Positions 22,737 to 35,949 are shown, numbered from the stretch's first letter. The stretch is 64,000 nt of DNA from Sequoia sempervirens (GCA_007258455.2 VDFB02018318.1:19068-83067), one strand, 5' to 3'. Notes: generated by a model from the sequence alone, not told the origin. A program made the numbers and translations.

Positions 22737-25700
22737 TGTAATGCTCACTCTAAAAAGAGCTAATAAATTACAATTAAATAACTAAATTTAGGATGGTATT
22801 AATAAAATAAATAAATATAATCAACTACTCTTTAATAAAAATTTCCTTAATGATATGAAAGTAATGTTGAAACTTATCTACAACAAGATGAACAAGAATT
22901 TTATTTCAAAGTTAGATTATGTCAATACCTTTCAACCATTAAGCTTACAAAAGTGAATAAAAAGAAGTAATAATATTGATAAAGAATGACTAAATCCAAT
23001 GGTATTTAATACATTGCAAACTAAATACATTAATTTTATAATGCATTCTTGTTACATAAAATTAGTGCAATATCTGTGCAAAGATTTCATAAATCAATGC
23101 ATGAAATGTAATGAACAATATTCATTGGTGTTTAGAATTTACTGAGATTCAATAGAGACACTTTTTAACCTACAATTCTAAATGCAATAAGGAACTCATA
23201 AATAAAATCTTCTTTAGCAAACCCAGATGACGCTTTATAAACCTACAAACATTGAATAGAGCAACCTAATCCTGCTCTCCTCCCAATCGTAGGAATGACA
23301 AGTCCACCCCTTAGAAATAGACAAAAATTAAAATACTCAACACAAATTAAAAAAAATAAAATAATAAACACTGGCTCACACACAAAGAATCCAATCACAT
23401 AATTCTTGTAAAGGTGGAGGAGGAATTCCTTCCCTCTTGGGGAACCAACATTTATTCACAATTTTCAACATACAACTTTATTTTCAACACATAACCACCA
23501 CCATCCATCCAACATTCTCCACACACAATCACCACCATCCACCCAACATTCTCCACACACAACCACCTCCATACACAACCTTCTGACATCCAACTCACTT
23601 CCCTTCATACAATAATCCAAACTACCATTCACAACTCTCTATTATCATACACAACACCATACAATTTCATATTTAATCAAAAGCCCCAAGAGAGGCTTCA
23701 TTCCCTCCTCAACCCTAAACGAAGGAGGCTCTCAACCCTCGAGTGAGATCCGCTCCTTATGCACACCCAAACCCCCTAATACTCAACATGACACCACACA
23801 AAACAATAAAAAAAATAATTTTTCCAACCATCTATCAAGAATTCAATAACAACACAAAATTTACCAATACAATTCATGCATACCTTGGTTGTCCAAGTTA
23901 GGATTAGCCCAAACAACTTGTCAAAATTTACAGAGACTTTTTCTAATCAATACCATCCTATAACCAATTCATCCTAGCCGTTCCCCCAACTTCCTCCCAA
24001 GAAGAAATTAATAAATAGAAAATGAAGAAAGAATACAATCCACAACACCCACATTTCCTCTTCACCTCCCAACCATTCTATTACCCTCTTTAAAATAAAA
24101 TAACTCCCAACTCTTCAATTTCCCTCAAAACACTCCCAAATAAAAAGATAATTCAATAAAAACATCCCTCCATAATAAACGGTCAAGAAAATCAAAATAC
24201 ACTCAAACATTAAAGTCCCTTGACAAAAATTAAAACCATTAATAAACATTTAGCATTTGGATTTTTTCTCCAATTCTTAAGGAACTAGGATTGTCCACCT
24301 GAAACATCTCAAAGGAAACATTAGTAAAATTTGGAAATTATAGTTGAAACATTAAAATTTCTAACATCAAATAATTATAAAATCTATCAAAAATATTATT
24401 TTTTTGATGGAAATTAAACATATAGTTAGAATACTTCTTAATCAAGTTATTTAATTAAATGAGCATATTATTTCATTTACAAGCAAATAAATATCTAGGC
24501 ATGTATGTAAATATTTTATGTCCATAATCCAAAATAATGATATTCCTAAATCAAAACCTCATCATCAACCTTGTCCAAAACACCAAACTATATAGATATA
24601 AAGTCAAATCAAAATCTCTAGAATAATACTAGCTATGCCTTACATTATGTGTTTTCTTCATTGGCTCTCACTTGTACTTATTCATGTATTTGAGACCATG
24701 AGTGAACATTTACATATTATGTATAATATGCGAGGAAATCTCAATTCAGTTTTGTGCTCAAGTCTATGCTATTTATGTCCCCTCTTTCATTAAGATATTA
24801 TCTTTGTGTGTTTGAGACTTGATTAAATTTATTTTAGAATCTTCATTAGTCCGCATCCCATGTGCATGCTTCTTTTGGTTCGTAAAATCCAAATCTTATA
24901 ATATGTTCTTGTCGGACTACACATTAGAATGGTGGAGATTTTCCTCATTTTATTAAAAGACGACGCCTTGTCAAATAAATCACAAGAAAATATAATAGAA
25001 TGGTAAAGTCCATATACAATAGATATTCTTAACCTTGATATTTATTTATATCTTTTGTTGTAATAATTCACCCTTTGGGCTTTGGTAGTTCCTTTTCATT
25101 TGCATACTCTTTAAATCGTGTTAGCTATTTTAGTCCATTGGTTAAGATAATGGTCGAGCTCGTCAACCTCAAATTGTGAATGATCGATTCACCCATTTCT
25201 CTTCACACCTTAGGAGTTACATATGTCATTTAGAATAGGATCACTTCCAGGATTGGATATGAAGCTTGCATATTCATAGTAATGGTTGTCCTCGAATCTT
25301 AGACCTAGTATGCAAACCACTGATCTCCTCTATTATAGAAAAAATGATATGATATTGCTTACGCTACCTGAAGTTATAGACTAATGGATCAATGAATAAT
25401 GAACTTGGTTTATATGTGTTTTACATTAGCCTCACACCTTACTTGTTCTAGACAAAGTCCCAAGAAAAGCGTAGTTATTCAATCTGGTTTCAAATCTTCA
25501 TCAAGGGATAAATAAACATAGAATAACGCTATGAAGAGCTATACCTGAAATAGAATGACCATAAGATGTGACCTTATACATATGGAAGGTTGAGTAAGGA
25601 TAAGGGTTTATTCTTATAGGCTTACCTTACATTTGATCATTCCTTAAGTTTAGAAGTAGTCTAATTGCATTGTCTTGTACTCGTCACTAAGAACTTGAAG

Positions 25701-28057
25701 CCAATATTGCTCAGAGGGAGGTAGAGTCTCTTTCCAGGAAGTCTTTGTGAGCCAATACTCAAAAGTTAGTGCAAACATGTAACTCTTGAATTCCAATTAA
25801 TTTAGGAAATTGATGAATATCGAATGCATTGTTATTGAGGCATTGGGATCCAATTACATGCATGTGTATTTAAATAGACTTGGTAAATATTTGATATCGT
25901 ATTTTTCACTGTGAACCATTATTTGAGCCTTTTATTTCCCCCTCAAATCTGAATGTGGGTTGTTCCTTTGAGTCTCAACCGAGTATACACCTATAGGAAA
26001 GTTCTATGACTATATTAATCTAATTGCTTTCTCATACATTTGTGTTGAATCATTCGCTTCCTTTCCTCCTGCCCGTCATTACCAATCTTTGAGGTATAAA
26101 AGTATATTGAGGTGGTTGCAACTACAACCTCTGAGGTATTCTTGTAACATCTTCTTGTACGAGAGGTGTTTTATGTTACCAATCATCTAGGATTTATGCC
26201 TAGCTTCATTACAACATTAGTCAAATTACTTGGAATCATATTTTTGAACCTAGGGTTCAACCATGGAAGCTTGTTTTTTTTCAACTTGAGATCATCCCTT
26301 TCACTAATGATGCACATATCTTTGCAGACATGCATTTTTTGGTTTTATTGTCACTTAATTTCTAATTAAACAACATAGTATGATTTCTTATTTCTTAATT
26401 TCTACAAGCTTAGGCGGGGGAAATTATGAATCAAACACTATTGTTCTTATAACAACATTGCTGCATTTATGCAATGACTATTTACACATATGCTTTAAAT
26501 CTAAAATTAGCTATAAAAGTTAGCTTTCATTATCTAGCTGAGCACAAATCATCTTGATTTGAACATAATAGTATAATATGAGTCATTGAAGATCGACTTG
26601 AAACTAAGTAGACATATCAACACATTAATACCTAATTTGATACACCACATAAACACCACCTATTACATAATATTAAAAAAATATCTCTTTTGTGTTGATA
26701 GGAAGGACATTGATTTCATGTCTTGTCTCTGCATCCCCATTTAGTATGCATGTCCATTAATCCTATCTTCATCTCTTATCTATGGAAATAACGAAAGATT
26801 AAATCTGCATTTATTAATTAGAATATGAGAATCATTGGTTCTTTATGTTTATATTATTTATAACATCTGCACAACTGCTTGAAAATTTTCCAAAACCCCT
26901 TTCAATCCACGTTGCCTATACCTTGCATCCACTATAGTTCATAAGACCACATTTCTTTGTGGCATTTTGTTAAAATATATCGCTCAACTTGTATATATTT
27001 ATGTAATTAAGCATGCATGTCTAGCAAGCCCATCGTAACTAAAAAAATCTATTTATTTATTTCTTTTCTTTTTCCATATTCATAGCCTTCAAAAATTTCC
27101 ATACCTTTATCTGAAGTTGTGCTAGATGCTGACAATAATTGATGATTCTAGATTTACACCTGCTAGTCACACTTTCTTGAATGTTTCTTATACCTTTTCA
27201 TTCATTTTATTTTGTGTTTTCTTGCAATAATTGCATACCATGGAATGATTTCCACATGAGACATTTTGTTAAACAGTCCAAGATACTATTAGTTGCATAC
27301 CTTGAAACTATCTTATGATGATCTTAACTAACACCCTACCTCATACTTAGAAATATAAACTCATGAGTTTCATAATAAATCATACCAATAAATGGGAATG
27401 GGAATTACTATGATTTATAAATTTGGTTTGCTATTTATGGGAGTGAAGGAAATGATGAGGATATTGAGAGAAACGATGAAGGAATTTCATTTAGAAAATA
27501 ACATAAAATAATTCACACAAAATAGAAATTTGGATTTATAATTTCTTAATTTGTTAGACTCAAAATTTAATGAATGAATCATTTATGCCTAACCAACATG
27601 CTTTTGATGCTCATGGGAAAATATAATTTTGTGGATACATCTTGATTATCATAAATCAATTTAAGTAGTAAATAATCTTCAAAGAGAAGAGTGCATTAGG
27701 GGAATCTCAAGTATATAGCCTAGCACCAAAATCTAAATAAGTGATACATTGTACTCCTGCTTGATTAGATTGTTGAAGATCATCCTTGTGATGATTTCTG
27801 ATGTCTTTATGGCTCTCTCAAATGTTTGGTTAGTTCTAGTTCTATCTGGTTGAATGGATACACATGTATATACATGCATATATTTAGAAAATTTCCATGT
27901 TATCTTTCTAGTTTTAGAAGTGAAACATTCTACATTGCTAAGTATCCTAATCAAACCACAACATTTAAAAAATCAATTTGGCATGCTGACAGTCCCAAAA
28001 AGTGACGTGGATCTTTTATATATACATGTTAAAACCTTAAAAGGGTAGCTAGAATAT
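22737..28057. other. 5.3-kb AT-rich insertion of unknown class inside the LINE
   Basis: The LINE RT frame is broken here and resumes on the other side, so this segment was inserted later. The left junction reads TGTAATGCTCACTC and the right junction GAACATTAC. No LTR pair, long terminal inverted repeat or coding domain was found by eye; no reading frame exceeds about 75 codons and none is recognisable. It is AT-rich, with a CCA/ACAC-rich, serine-free stretch at 23380-23640 (CACCACCATCCATCCAACAT-like text). It could be a non-autonomous LTR element or a very decayed copy. Confidence 0.5.
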
Positions 28058-29460
28058 GAACATTACAAAGCCAGAGGAAAGCCATCTGATCCAAGGGCCT
28101 TGAAGACACCCATGTTGAAAGCTACCAGTTTGACTTCCTCAAGAGTGACAACTCTAAGGATAGCGACATTATTTGAATTAGTTAGAGAAGCAGGGATGGA
28201 TTCTAGTAACAAGTCATCAATAGCAGAGTTAGGGGCCTTAGTAGGCTTAGATAAGGCATATTGAAAATATCTAGAGGACAATTGGCCAAATCTGAGCCAA
28301 ATTTGTGGCTTCAACTCCCAAATCATCTTTTATCTTTTTAGTTTGGTTCCTTTTTCTGTGCTTTAGAATCGATATGTGGAAGAAGGAAGTGTTGTGGTCT
28401 CCTTATTTCATCCATTGAATTCTAGATTTTTGTTTCCAAAATATTTCTTCTTTTTTCAACACTTTGTCCCATTTCGTGCGGTAATCTTTCTCCTATTAGA
28501 AAGTTTTCTCACAAACATCCTCATTCTTCATCATTGTTTGGGTCTCTTTAAGTTTATCAGAAAGATAATGTTTATGTTGGAAAACATTCCCAAACACCCA
28601 CTTATTCAAGCCTTTTACCATATTTTTGATATGCTTGATTTTTTGAAAGACTCTAAACATGGGGGAGCCATGGATAGGTACATTCCACTAGTCAACGATT
28701 TTATTCCTAAATTCTAGGTGAGAGCTCCACATTATCTCAAACCAGAAGGGAAAGGGACCAACAATAGAATGCTCATTTAGGATAAGGAGCAGAGGGTTAT
28801 CGTTAGAGACAGTCTAGGGAAGTTCCAACAAGTTGGAGCTATGTAAAGCATCCCAATTAGGGTAGAAAATAAATCTATCAAGTATTACCTATATTAGGTT
28901 ATCTCCCATTCTCCTATTGGTCCATGTGTAATTTTGACCCTGTAAGTTTATATCCACAAGTCCTGTAGCACTTAATAGATCAGCCAAGTCTGCCATACTA
29001 TTAGAATAGTCCACAAATACCCCACACTTTTTAGAAGGATATAAAGGAGAGTTAAAGTCCCCTACTAATAACCAGCGAATCTCTTTGTTCTTAAGGATCT
29101 AATATGAGATTTCTAGCCAGAGAGCTTTCCTAGCATTCCTAACATTGGGGGCATAAATATTGATAAGGATCCAAGTAGACCCAGATTGGGTGAACTGAAC
29201 ACCCAAACTATTCCTATTTTGAAATAGTTCATCCCCTTAAAGTATATTATGATTCCACATAACAACCAAGCCTCTCGAGGCCCCATCCACATCACTAAAA
29301 GAAAAGTGAGCATTAGGCCAAATGTTCGTAGCAATGAGATCAAAATTTATTTTTTTCATTTGCACTTCTTGTAATAATAGTATGTTAAGCTTGTGCTCCA
29401 CATAATTTTTTAGGGCTAACTATTTATGAGGGTTGTTTATGCCTCTTATATTCCAGGAAA
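28058..29460 (-). pseudogene. LINE endonuclease and RT start remnant
   Basis: Read on the minus strand: VDINLQGQNYTWTNRRMGDN (about 28930), GPFPFWFEIMWSS (about 28750) and SRIQWMK-GDHNTSFFH (about 28400) are typical of the APE-type endonuclease tail and the RT leader of plant LINEs. LEEVKLVAFNMGVFKALGSD and GFPLAL at 28063-28150 are the RT motif just before the insertion. The endonuclease N-terminal part is at 29113-29460. Several stops are present. Confidence 0.85.
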
Positions 29461-29734
29461 ATACTTTCATTTTGACATCTTCTTTGAGTATGCTTCCAAC
29501 ATCCTCTGCTTTCCAATATCTATCTCTTTGGTCATCTCTCTATTCCTTGTTTGTCTTTGGTTAGGTCTACCTAGTTTCATTTCAACACCAACATCTACCT
29601 TCCTTTGCTTTCCCTTCTTCTTTGGGGTTGACCATCCATCCTCATCATTGGTTTGGCTATGAGATTTGGATTCAATGACTATTTTTGTCACTCTAGTTCT
29701 AGAGCCAATCTCCATCTAAAACAATTCTAGGTAT

Positions 29735-30284
29735 TGTTGTTATATGGAGCCTAATTAGACTTAGAGGTTAAATTTTCTCCACTTGTATCGATGTGGTTTC
29801 CCCCCAAATTGTTCAACGGGGGTTTGGGGGCAGCACCCCTAAGATGGGGTCAATGGGTAGCACCCCCAAGATAGGGTCAAGGGGCAGCACCCCTTGCGGG
29901 GTCCAAGGGCAGCACCCTTGGCTTGAAACCTCAAACAACTTTTATTATTTTATAAAGGCGTCGAGAGTTATTTTTATTTTGGCTAACATAAAAAAAACCC
30001 TTTTTTTGTAACTGACATAAGTCTTGATAAAATGACTAAGGCTTAGGGTTTCTGTTGATATTGTATTGTAGCATTTGCAGCAGTATTGAGTTGCAAGGAA
30101 TGCTGGTTGTAATCGGTTTGATTTACTGGATAATAATATTGGACTCTTTGTTGGTGGATGTAGCCTAAGTTTGGGTGAACCACATTAAAAATTGTCTCTT
30201 GCTGCTATTACTTTTGTGTTTTTCATTCCTTTGTTTAATCTTTATTTGCATTTAATTGATATTTTCTACATGTAATTCCTAACA
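29735..30284 (+). repeat. Solo LTR (550 bases) with GGTAT target-site duplication
   Basis: The LTR starts TGTTGTTATATGG (29735) and ends TTCCTAACA (30284). It is flanked by GGTAT on both sides (29730-29734 and 30285-30289), a perfect 5-base target duplication. A TATA-like TTTATAAAGG is at about 29951 on the plus strand, and a GGGGCAGCACCCC repeat lies in its first half. No internal domain remains, so it is best read as a solo LTR made by LTR-LTR recombination. The superfamily is not certain; the GGGGCAGCACCCC text suggests Ty1/copia. Confidence 0.85.
29818..29925. repeat. Four imperfect GGGGCAGCACCCC repeats
   Basis: GGGGGCAGCACCCCTAAGAT, TGGGTAGCACCCCCAAGAT, GGGGCAGCACCCCTTGCGGG and AGGGCAGCACCCTTGGC follow one another at a spacing of about 26-30 bases. 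Each core, GGGGCAGCACCCC, is nearly self-complementary. Confidence 0.8.
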
Positions 30285-31450
30285 GGTATTTCACCTTCTT
30301 CCAGCTCTTTAATTAGATCATAGGTAGCTAGGGGGTTAGGTTGGTCACTTAGAATTTCAACATTCGACTCACCAGTAGCAACTAGGTCATATGGTATGGT
30401 TTTCAATGAAGATGTAGTCTCCAAATGGTTTTCAGAGGGTTTTCTAGGTGATGTCACAACCAAGTTCCTAATAGGGACTTCACTAGGACCAAATTTGGTC
30501 AAGGAATCCATAATTTAAGATCTCATATTTGAATGGATAGTTGGTTGTGATTTCATCCACCAAGGGGTATTTCATGATGGGTTTGCTTATTAAAAAGGAC
30601 TTACAATCATAAATAAGGTGCCTACGTTTAGAGTATTTTTGACAACAAATAATAACATTTTCATAGCACACTTGTTGGTTCCATGAACCAAACTTAGAGA
30701 TCAAAGTTACTAAGGTGGGTAAAGTCTTATTAATATCAATATTGACACAAAATCATGTGAACAATAACTTAGATTTCATTCGAGTGATGATATCCAAAGT
30801 AATGAAGTGATGCATTGAATCCTCAATACATTGAAATACTAACTCATCTTAGTATTCCAAAGGTAGACCCAATAGACGAACCCAAATAGGAGTAGATTTG
30901 TTAAGGTCTATAGCTAGATCGAATCCAAGCGCTTCCTATAAACCTAAAGACCAGAAGATAGGAAAAAAAGATAATCCTCAGAAGTTGTAAATTTGAAAAT
31001 AAATGGCCCTCTAGCCATAGCACAAACTTCAACGCTTCCCTTAAGACACCATTTAGCCACAATCCATATTCTAACCATGTCAATGGTAGGGCGGAAGGAA
31101 TTTTTTTTCCCACAACAGAGTTTTCCATGGAAGAAACTATTTTATCAATGGTATAATCTAGGAGTTAGATTTCAGTACCAAAGATAGAGTTCACAATCTT
31201 AGGTCGAGGGTGAGATTTATTCGAATCAGGACTTTGGGACGAGTTGAGTAAGACATTCAGATTCAAACCTTTGGATTTAAGAAGGATAGGAATCACAGGA
31301 ACATCCTCAGAAACAAGAGAGGGAGGGTCCCCCAAGGAAGTTGGGGGGAATGTGTGGAGGATATCATGAGGTTAGTAGGGGACAAGAGAGGGGAACCATG
31401 GGGTATCCCCAAGGAGGCTTCCACCATGCATGCAGGAAATTCAAACTAGT

Positions 31451-32330
31451 AGAGCGGGAAAGTAGAGCATGCACTTTTGAATCATTTAAATTGTCAATGT
31501 GATTACTTTAAGTTGGTTATTGAGATGGCCCACCACTGATGTTTTGTGAAATATGCGATCTTATTAATGAGCTAACACTAGTGCGAATATTTGATGTATA
31601 GACCTAAGGACCATGTCCGGTACTTGTCAACAATTCCTAACAATGTTATCAATAATCAAGCTATAGAGGTCTGAAGAGTGCATATATGAAATTTTCTATA
31701 TTTATATATGATGTAGAAATATTATGCTTTCTTCATTTATACTTGCGTTGAATCTTAAATAACATTCTTTAAAAATATTTTTTCTTATAATCTTAGTATT
31801 ATTTGAAAATAAATAGACTCTCGCATGCATAATCAATTTCAATGTTTCCATAAAATTCTAATATGTCTATTATAATTATTTTATTAGTATAATATCATTA
31901 TGTATATGACCAATAAGATAATTAAGGCTTTCTTTGAAATTTAACATTTCAAGGATTTCTTATTTAGCTTTGAATCATTTTCATTTACCACTTATTAATT
32001 AATTTAATAATTTAGGACGAATGGCAGTTACAAAGAAATTGATTATGTAACCGCTCAAGAAATTGGAGCTTTTAAAAATAGTACGCTTCTACCACCTCAC
32101 ATGGTCAACTTGAGTTATCTTAACCATTGCAACTTAACACTTATAATTTCCTAATTGTATTCCTAGACCTATCATTGAAAAGTAGAACTAAGAGTATGAA
32201 AAATGCTATGCAACTAGAATACGTGGAAGACAGGTTGTTCCATGTCGCCAATAAAGTAGTAGTTTAACTTCATAAGAAAAAAAGTCATTGAACTAGAACC
32301 TCCATTTGGGGTGTAAATAATAGCATAAAT
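31451..32330. other. AT-rich unassigned sequence
   Basis: No reading frame, RNA gene or repeat structure could be supported in this stretch between the LINE start and the foldback element. Confidence 0.4.
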
Positions 32331-32478
32331 ATATTATTTATTAATAATATTTATAAAAAGCTGAGAGATATCCATCTTGAGGTGCCTATGCACTTTTATG
32401 TGACAAATTGATTAAAAAATAGGTGCCTCAAGAAGGATATCTCTTGGCGTTTTTATAAATATTATTAATGAATAATAT
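32331..32478. repeat. Foldback element or hairpin with arms of about 59 bases
   Basis: The left arm at 32331-32389 ends GATATCCATCTTGAGGTGCC and TAT. The right arm at 32419-32478 starts ATAGGTGCCTCAAGAAGGAT and is its near-perfect reverse complement, ending in AATATTATTAATGAATAATAT. A 29-base loop lies between them. The size suits a small MITE or a foldback hairpin. An AT dinucleotide run (32478-32494) adjoins the right end, and no clear target duplication was found. Confidence 0.85.
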
Positions 32479-32549
32479 ATATATATATATATATGCTAAT
32501 AGCATTCGCAACATGACATGGAAGATAAAATTATAGTTAAGGTTGGGGC

Positions 32550-35400
32550 TAGCTTTAGGAATAGGGTTATGGTTACAATTAGAGATATTTGGTTCACAAG
32601 TAGGGTTAGGGTTAGGTTTGTGTTTTCAAATTATAGTTGGGGTTAAGATTTAGTATACAATTAGGGTTACAATTTTTTGATAGAATCAATATAAGGGTTA
32701 TAATCAATCCCCAACCCTAACCATAATTGAACATGAATCCCAATTGAACTTAAACCCATATTTGAATCATAACCATAATGTCAACCCTTATTTTAACCTT
32801 AACCCTAAGATTTATTGTAGAACCCTAACCCTAAATTTAAATCTAGAAGTATTTCCAAGTATTATAGTTAAATGAATTATACCTAAGAATTATAATCCTA
32901 AGAACTATAATCCTACTAAACCTATTCTAAACCCTATAGTGCTTAGGTTTAATTCATTATAGTATTGCTAAGCATTATAGTTAAGTATTGCTCAAAACAT
33001 TTGCTTAGTAGGATTGCTATATGATAAGGTGACCTTAAAAGTGTGGTTTCTCTTAAAGGAATGTAAGCAGTAGAGTATAACAATATGGATATCTTTATAA
33101 TATTATAGTTAAATGAATTAAAATTAAGCACTATAATCCTACTAAACCTATTATAAACCCTAACCTTAATTTTATTTCTAACATTAAATGAATTAGGGTT
33201 AAGGTTAAGGTTAAGATTAGACTTTGGATTAGGGTTAGGCTTATGCTTAGAGATAAAATTAGGGTTAGGGGTAGGGATAGAGTTAGGGATAAAATCAAAG
33301 TTAGGGTTTAGAATAGGTTTAGGGTTTGGAGGTTACATTTAGGGCTAAAAAATGTAGAGGGGCATTGGAAAGAAATGCAAAGGGGCACAAAATTCAGAGG
33401 GTTACATTTAGGGTTAGGAGGTTACACTTAAGTAATCCTAACCCTAATAATAACCCAAACCTAACCCTAACCCTCTCAACCCAAATTCTAAATATAATCC
33501 TAATTGAGACCTACTCTAACCTTAAACAAACCCTAATGATAATTGGACCTAACCTTAATCCTAATCAAACCCTAACCCTAAATGAACTAAAACTATGATT
33601 GTAACCCTAATTGAATGATAACCTTAATTAAACCTCATCTTAATTGAACTATAACCCTAACTAAAACCTAACCCCAACCACAACTATAACCATAACCCTA
33701 ATTCTAACCCTAACCATTATCCTAATTTAAAATCTAATCCTAACTATAACCATAATTTTAATTCTAATTGTAACCATAATTCTAACCCTATTTATAATAC
33801 TAATTATAACATTAACCCTAATTCTATAGAAACCCTAATTATAATTATAAGCCCAATTTAACCATAACCCTGATTAAAACCTCACATTTACCTAACCTTA
33901 ATTGGACCCTAACCCTAATCCCAAGCTATATTATAGAACCCTAACTATAATCATAATCCAATTTAAACCCTAACCCTTACCCAAATTGAACCTTAACCAA
34001 ATTGAACCCTAAATCAAATTGAACCCTAACTCTAGTTGAACCCTAATTGTACCCTAAGCCTAACTATAACCCTACTTTAACCTTGAATGAACCCTAAACC
34101 TAATTGAATTCTAACCCTAATTTGGAACTATAATTAAATTTTAACCCTAATTGAACCCTAACCCTTAACCCTAACCCTAACCCTAATTGAACCTTAATTG
34201 TAACCCTAACCTAGGCTATTTGAACTACAACTCTAACCCTAACCCCAAGCTCTATTATAAAACACTAACACTAACCATAACCTAAGAAAACCCCCAATTG
34301 AACCCTAATCTAAGTACTATGTGAACACTAACCCTAATTAAATTATAATCCTAACCACAATTAAAAACTAACCCTAATTGAAATCTAACCCTAACATTGA
34401 TTAAATTGTAACCATAATTGAATCCTTACCATAAAAGATAATGCAGTTGAACCCTAATAAAGAATAATATATTTATTATAATAATAATAATATAGTTGTA
34501 TATTACATTATATTTATTTATTAATTGTAACTCAAAAAATAGATATAACTATATCTTTATGGTTGAAGTTTTTGATAAATAGTCTAACCCAAATCATAAC
34601 CCAAACCTTAATTTAACCCTAACCCCAACCCTAACACTGAACCCAAGATTTATTTTCGAACCCTAACCCTAATTTAACCCTAACACTAATCTCAACCTTC
34701 ACCCTAATGCTAATCCTATGATTTATCCTAGAATTGTAATTGGACCCTAACCCTATTTGAATTCTAACCCTACCCTTATCCTAATTATAACCCTAATTCT
34801 GACTATAATCCTAATTCTAATTCTAACTGTAACCATAATTCTAACTCTATTCATAATTTTGATTCTAATACTAACCTTAATTCTAATGGTAACCCTAATT
34901 TTAACTTTACTATAAATTGAACACTAACCCTAACCCTAATTAAAACCTAATTGTAGTTGAAAGTTTACCATAACCTAACATTATTCCTAACTCTAACCCT
35001 AATTGTGACTAACCTTAATTGAACTCTAACACTAACCCTAATTGAGTCCTAACCCTAACCCTAACCCTAACCTTTACCAAAAGCTATATCCTATAACTAT
35101 AAGCTTAACCCTACCCTACTTGAACCAACCCTAACCATAAATGAATCCAAATCAAAAACCCCAAACCTAACATAACCTTAACCCTAATTAAACCCTAATT
35201 GAACTCTAATCCTAATTGATCCCCAACCTATCCTTAATTCAACTGTGATCCTAATTGATTCATGTCCCTAATTGAACCCTAACTCTAATTGTAACCTTGA
35301 TCTAACCCAAGTCACCCTAATCCTAACTCCAAGTTTTATCTTATAATTCTAATTGAACCCTAACCCTAATTAAAGCCTAATCCTAATCATAACCTAATTT
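32550..35400. repeat. Degenerate interstitial telomere-like array (CCCTAA/TTAGGG type)
   Basis: Hundreds of words like CCCTAACCCTAA, CCCTAATTGAA and TTGAACCCTAA fill this stretch. The best-preserved runs (for example AACCCTAACCCTAACCC at about 34171-34185 and 35045-35070) have a 6-base CCCTAA period rather than the plant CCCTAAA. Strand composition switches: G-rich GGGTTAGGGTT at 32550-32660, C-rich at 32700-32840, G-rich at 33190-33420, C-rich from 33430 on. A non-repeat segment at 32860-33160 separates them. Reading frames inside it (for example 33326-33598) are chance. Confidence 0.85.
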
Positions 35401-35949
35401 TAAATAATAATAAATACATAGATAATAATGATGTTATATAAATTATTTTAAATTATAGCATAAAGTTAAGTGCATATGTACTTTTTAATTACATTATTTC
35501 TTTAAAGATAGATATGCTAGTTTTAAATATATATATTTTTAAATTTATTTTTATGTGTAATAATAAATTTATTATATACTTTTATATTTAAATTTGTAAT
35601 TTTTTAAAATTGATTTTAGATGTGCACTTATTATGAAAAGCCTTAGTTATATTAGATTACATATTTAAGTTACTATATTTTTATACAATAAAATCTTTAG
35701 TAAAGCCTTAAATTTATAATATTGCATTTGGATATATATTGATTTTGAATAAAATAGAATATGAATGATTTTTTCTTTTTTAAATATCTTTAAAATATTA
35801 AAAAATATTAGATATTTTTATGCGTAATAGTAAATTTAGGATATACTTTTAATTTAATTATCTAATTTTTAAATTTTAAATACATTAATTTAGAATTTGT
35901 AAAAGAAATAATTTTTTCTAATCTTTTATAATTTAATTTCTATTTTTCT
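35401..35949. other. AT-rich sequence without recognisable feature
   Basis: Mostly A and T with short words such as TTTTAAATATATATATTTTT; no gene or structured repeat supported. Confidence 0.5.

Larger units (their letters stand above)
19300..31450 (-). mobile_element. Plant LINE (L1-type with RNase H), split by two later insertions
   Basis: Minus-strand pieces appear in the right order for one element: ORF1 with DUF4283-like and zinc-knuckle parts (31450-29467), endonuclease and start of RT (29460-28058), RT catalytic part (22736-21500), connection with a zf-RVT-like domain (21350-20490), RNase H (20403-19946) and a 3' tail. The pieces rejoin at the insertion points: at 28058 the RT text stops after SDGFPLAL and resumes at 22736 with LFQEYKEIVGEDL. 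A 5.3-kb insert and a 550-base solo LTR interrupt it. No 3' poly(A) is visible at 19300. All frames are decayed. Confidence 0.85.
29467..31450 (-). pseudogene. LINE ORF1 remnant (DUF4283-like, zinc knuckle), broken by a solo LTR
   Basis: ORF1 encodes the RNA-binding protein of the LINE. From the start side (about 31430), MVRIWIVAKWCLKGSVEVCA and GPFIFKFTTSEDYLFF at about 31000-31100 fit the DUF4283 region of plant LINE ORF1. CYENVIICCQKYSKRRHLIY at about 30620-30680 is a degraded CCHC knuckle. The acidic and basic tail continues as LIKELEEGEIP (30285-30320). It is then cut by the 550-base solo LTR and resumes at 29729 down to 29467 (TNDEDGWSTPKKKGKQRKVD). The join is in frame when the solo LTR and one GGTAT copy are removed. 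Confidence 0.8.

Noticed and set aside
28376..28717. Plus-strand 113-codon frame
   Set aside because: It is the shadow of the minus-strand LINE endonuclease/RT leader.
32478..32494. AT dinucleotide run as a separate feature
   Set aside because: Only about 16 bases; noted with the foldback element.
33326..33598. 90-codon frame rich in Asn, Pro, Leu and Thr
   Set aside because: It is a translation of the CCCTAA/CCTAATT repeat, not a protein.
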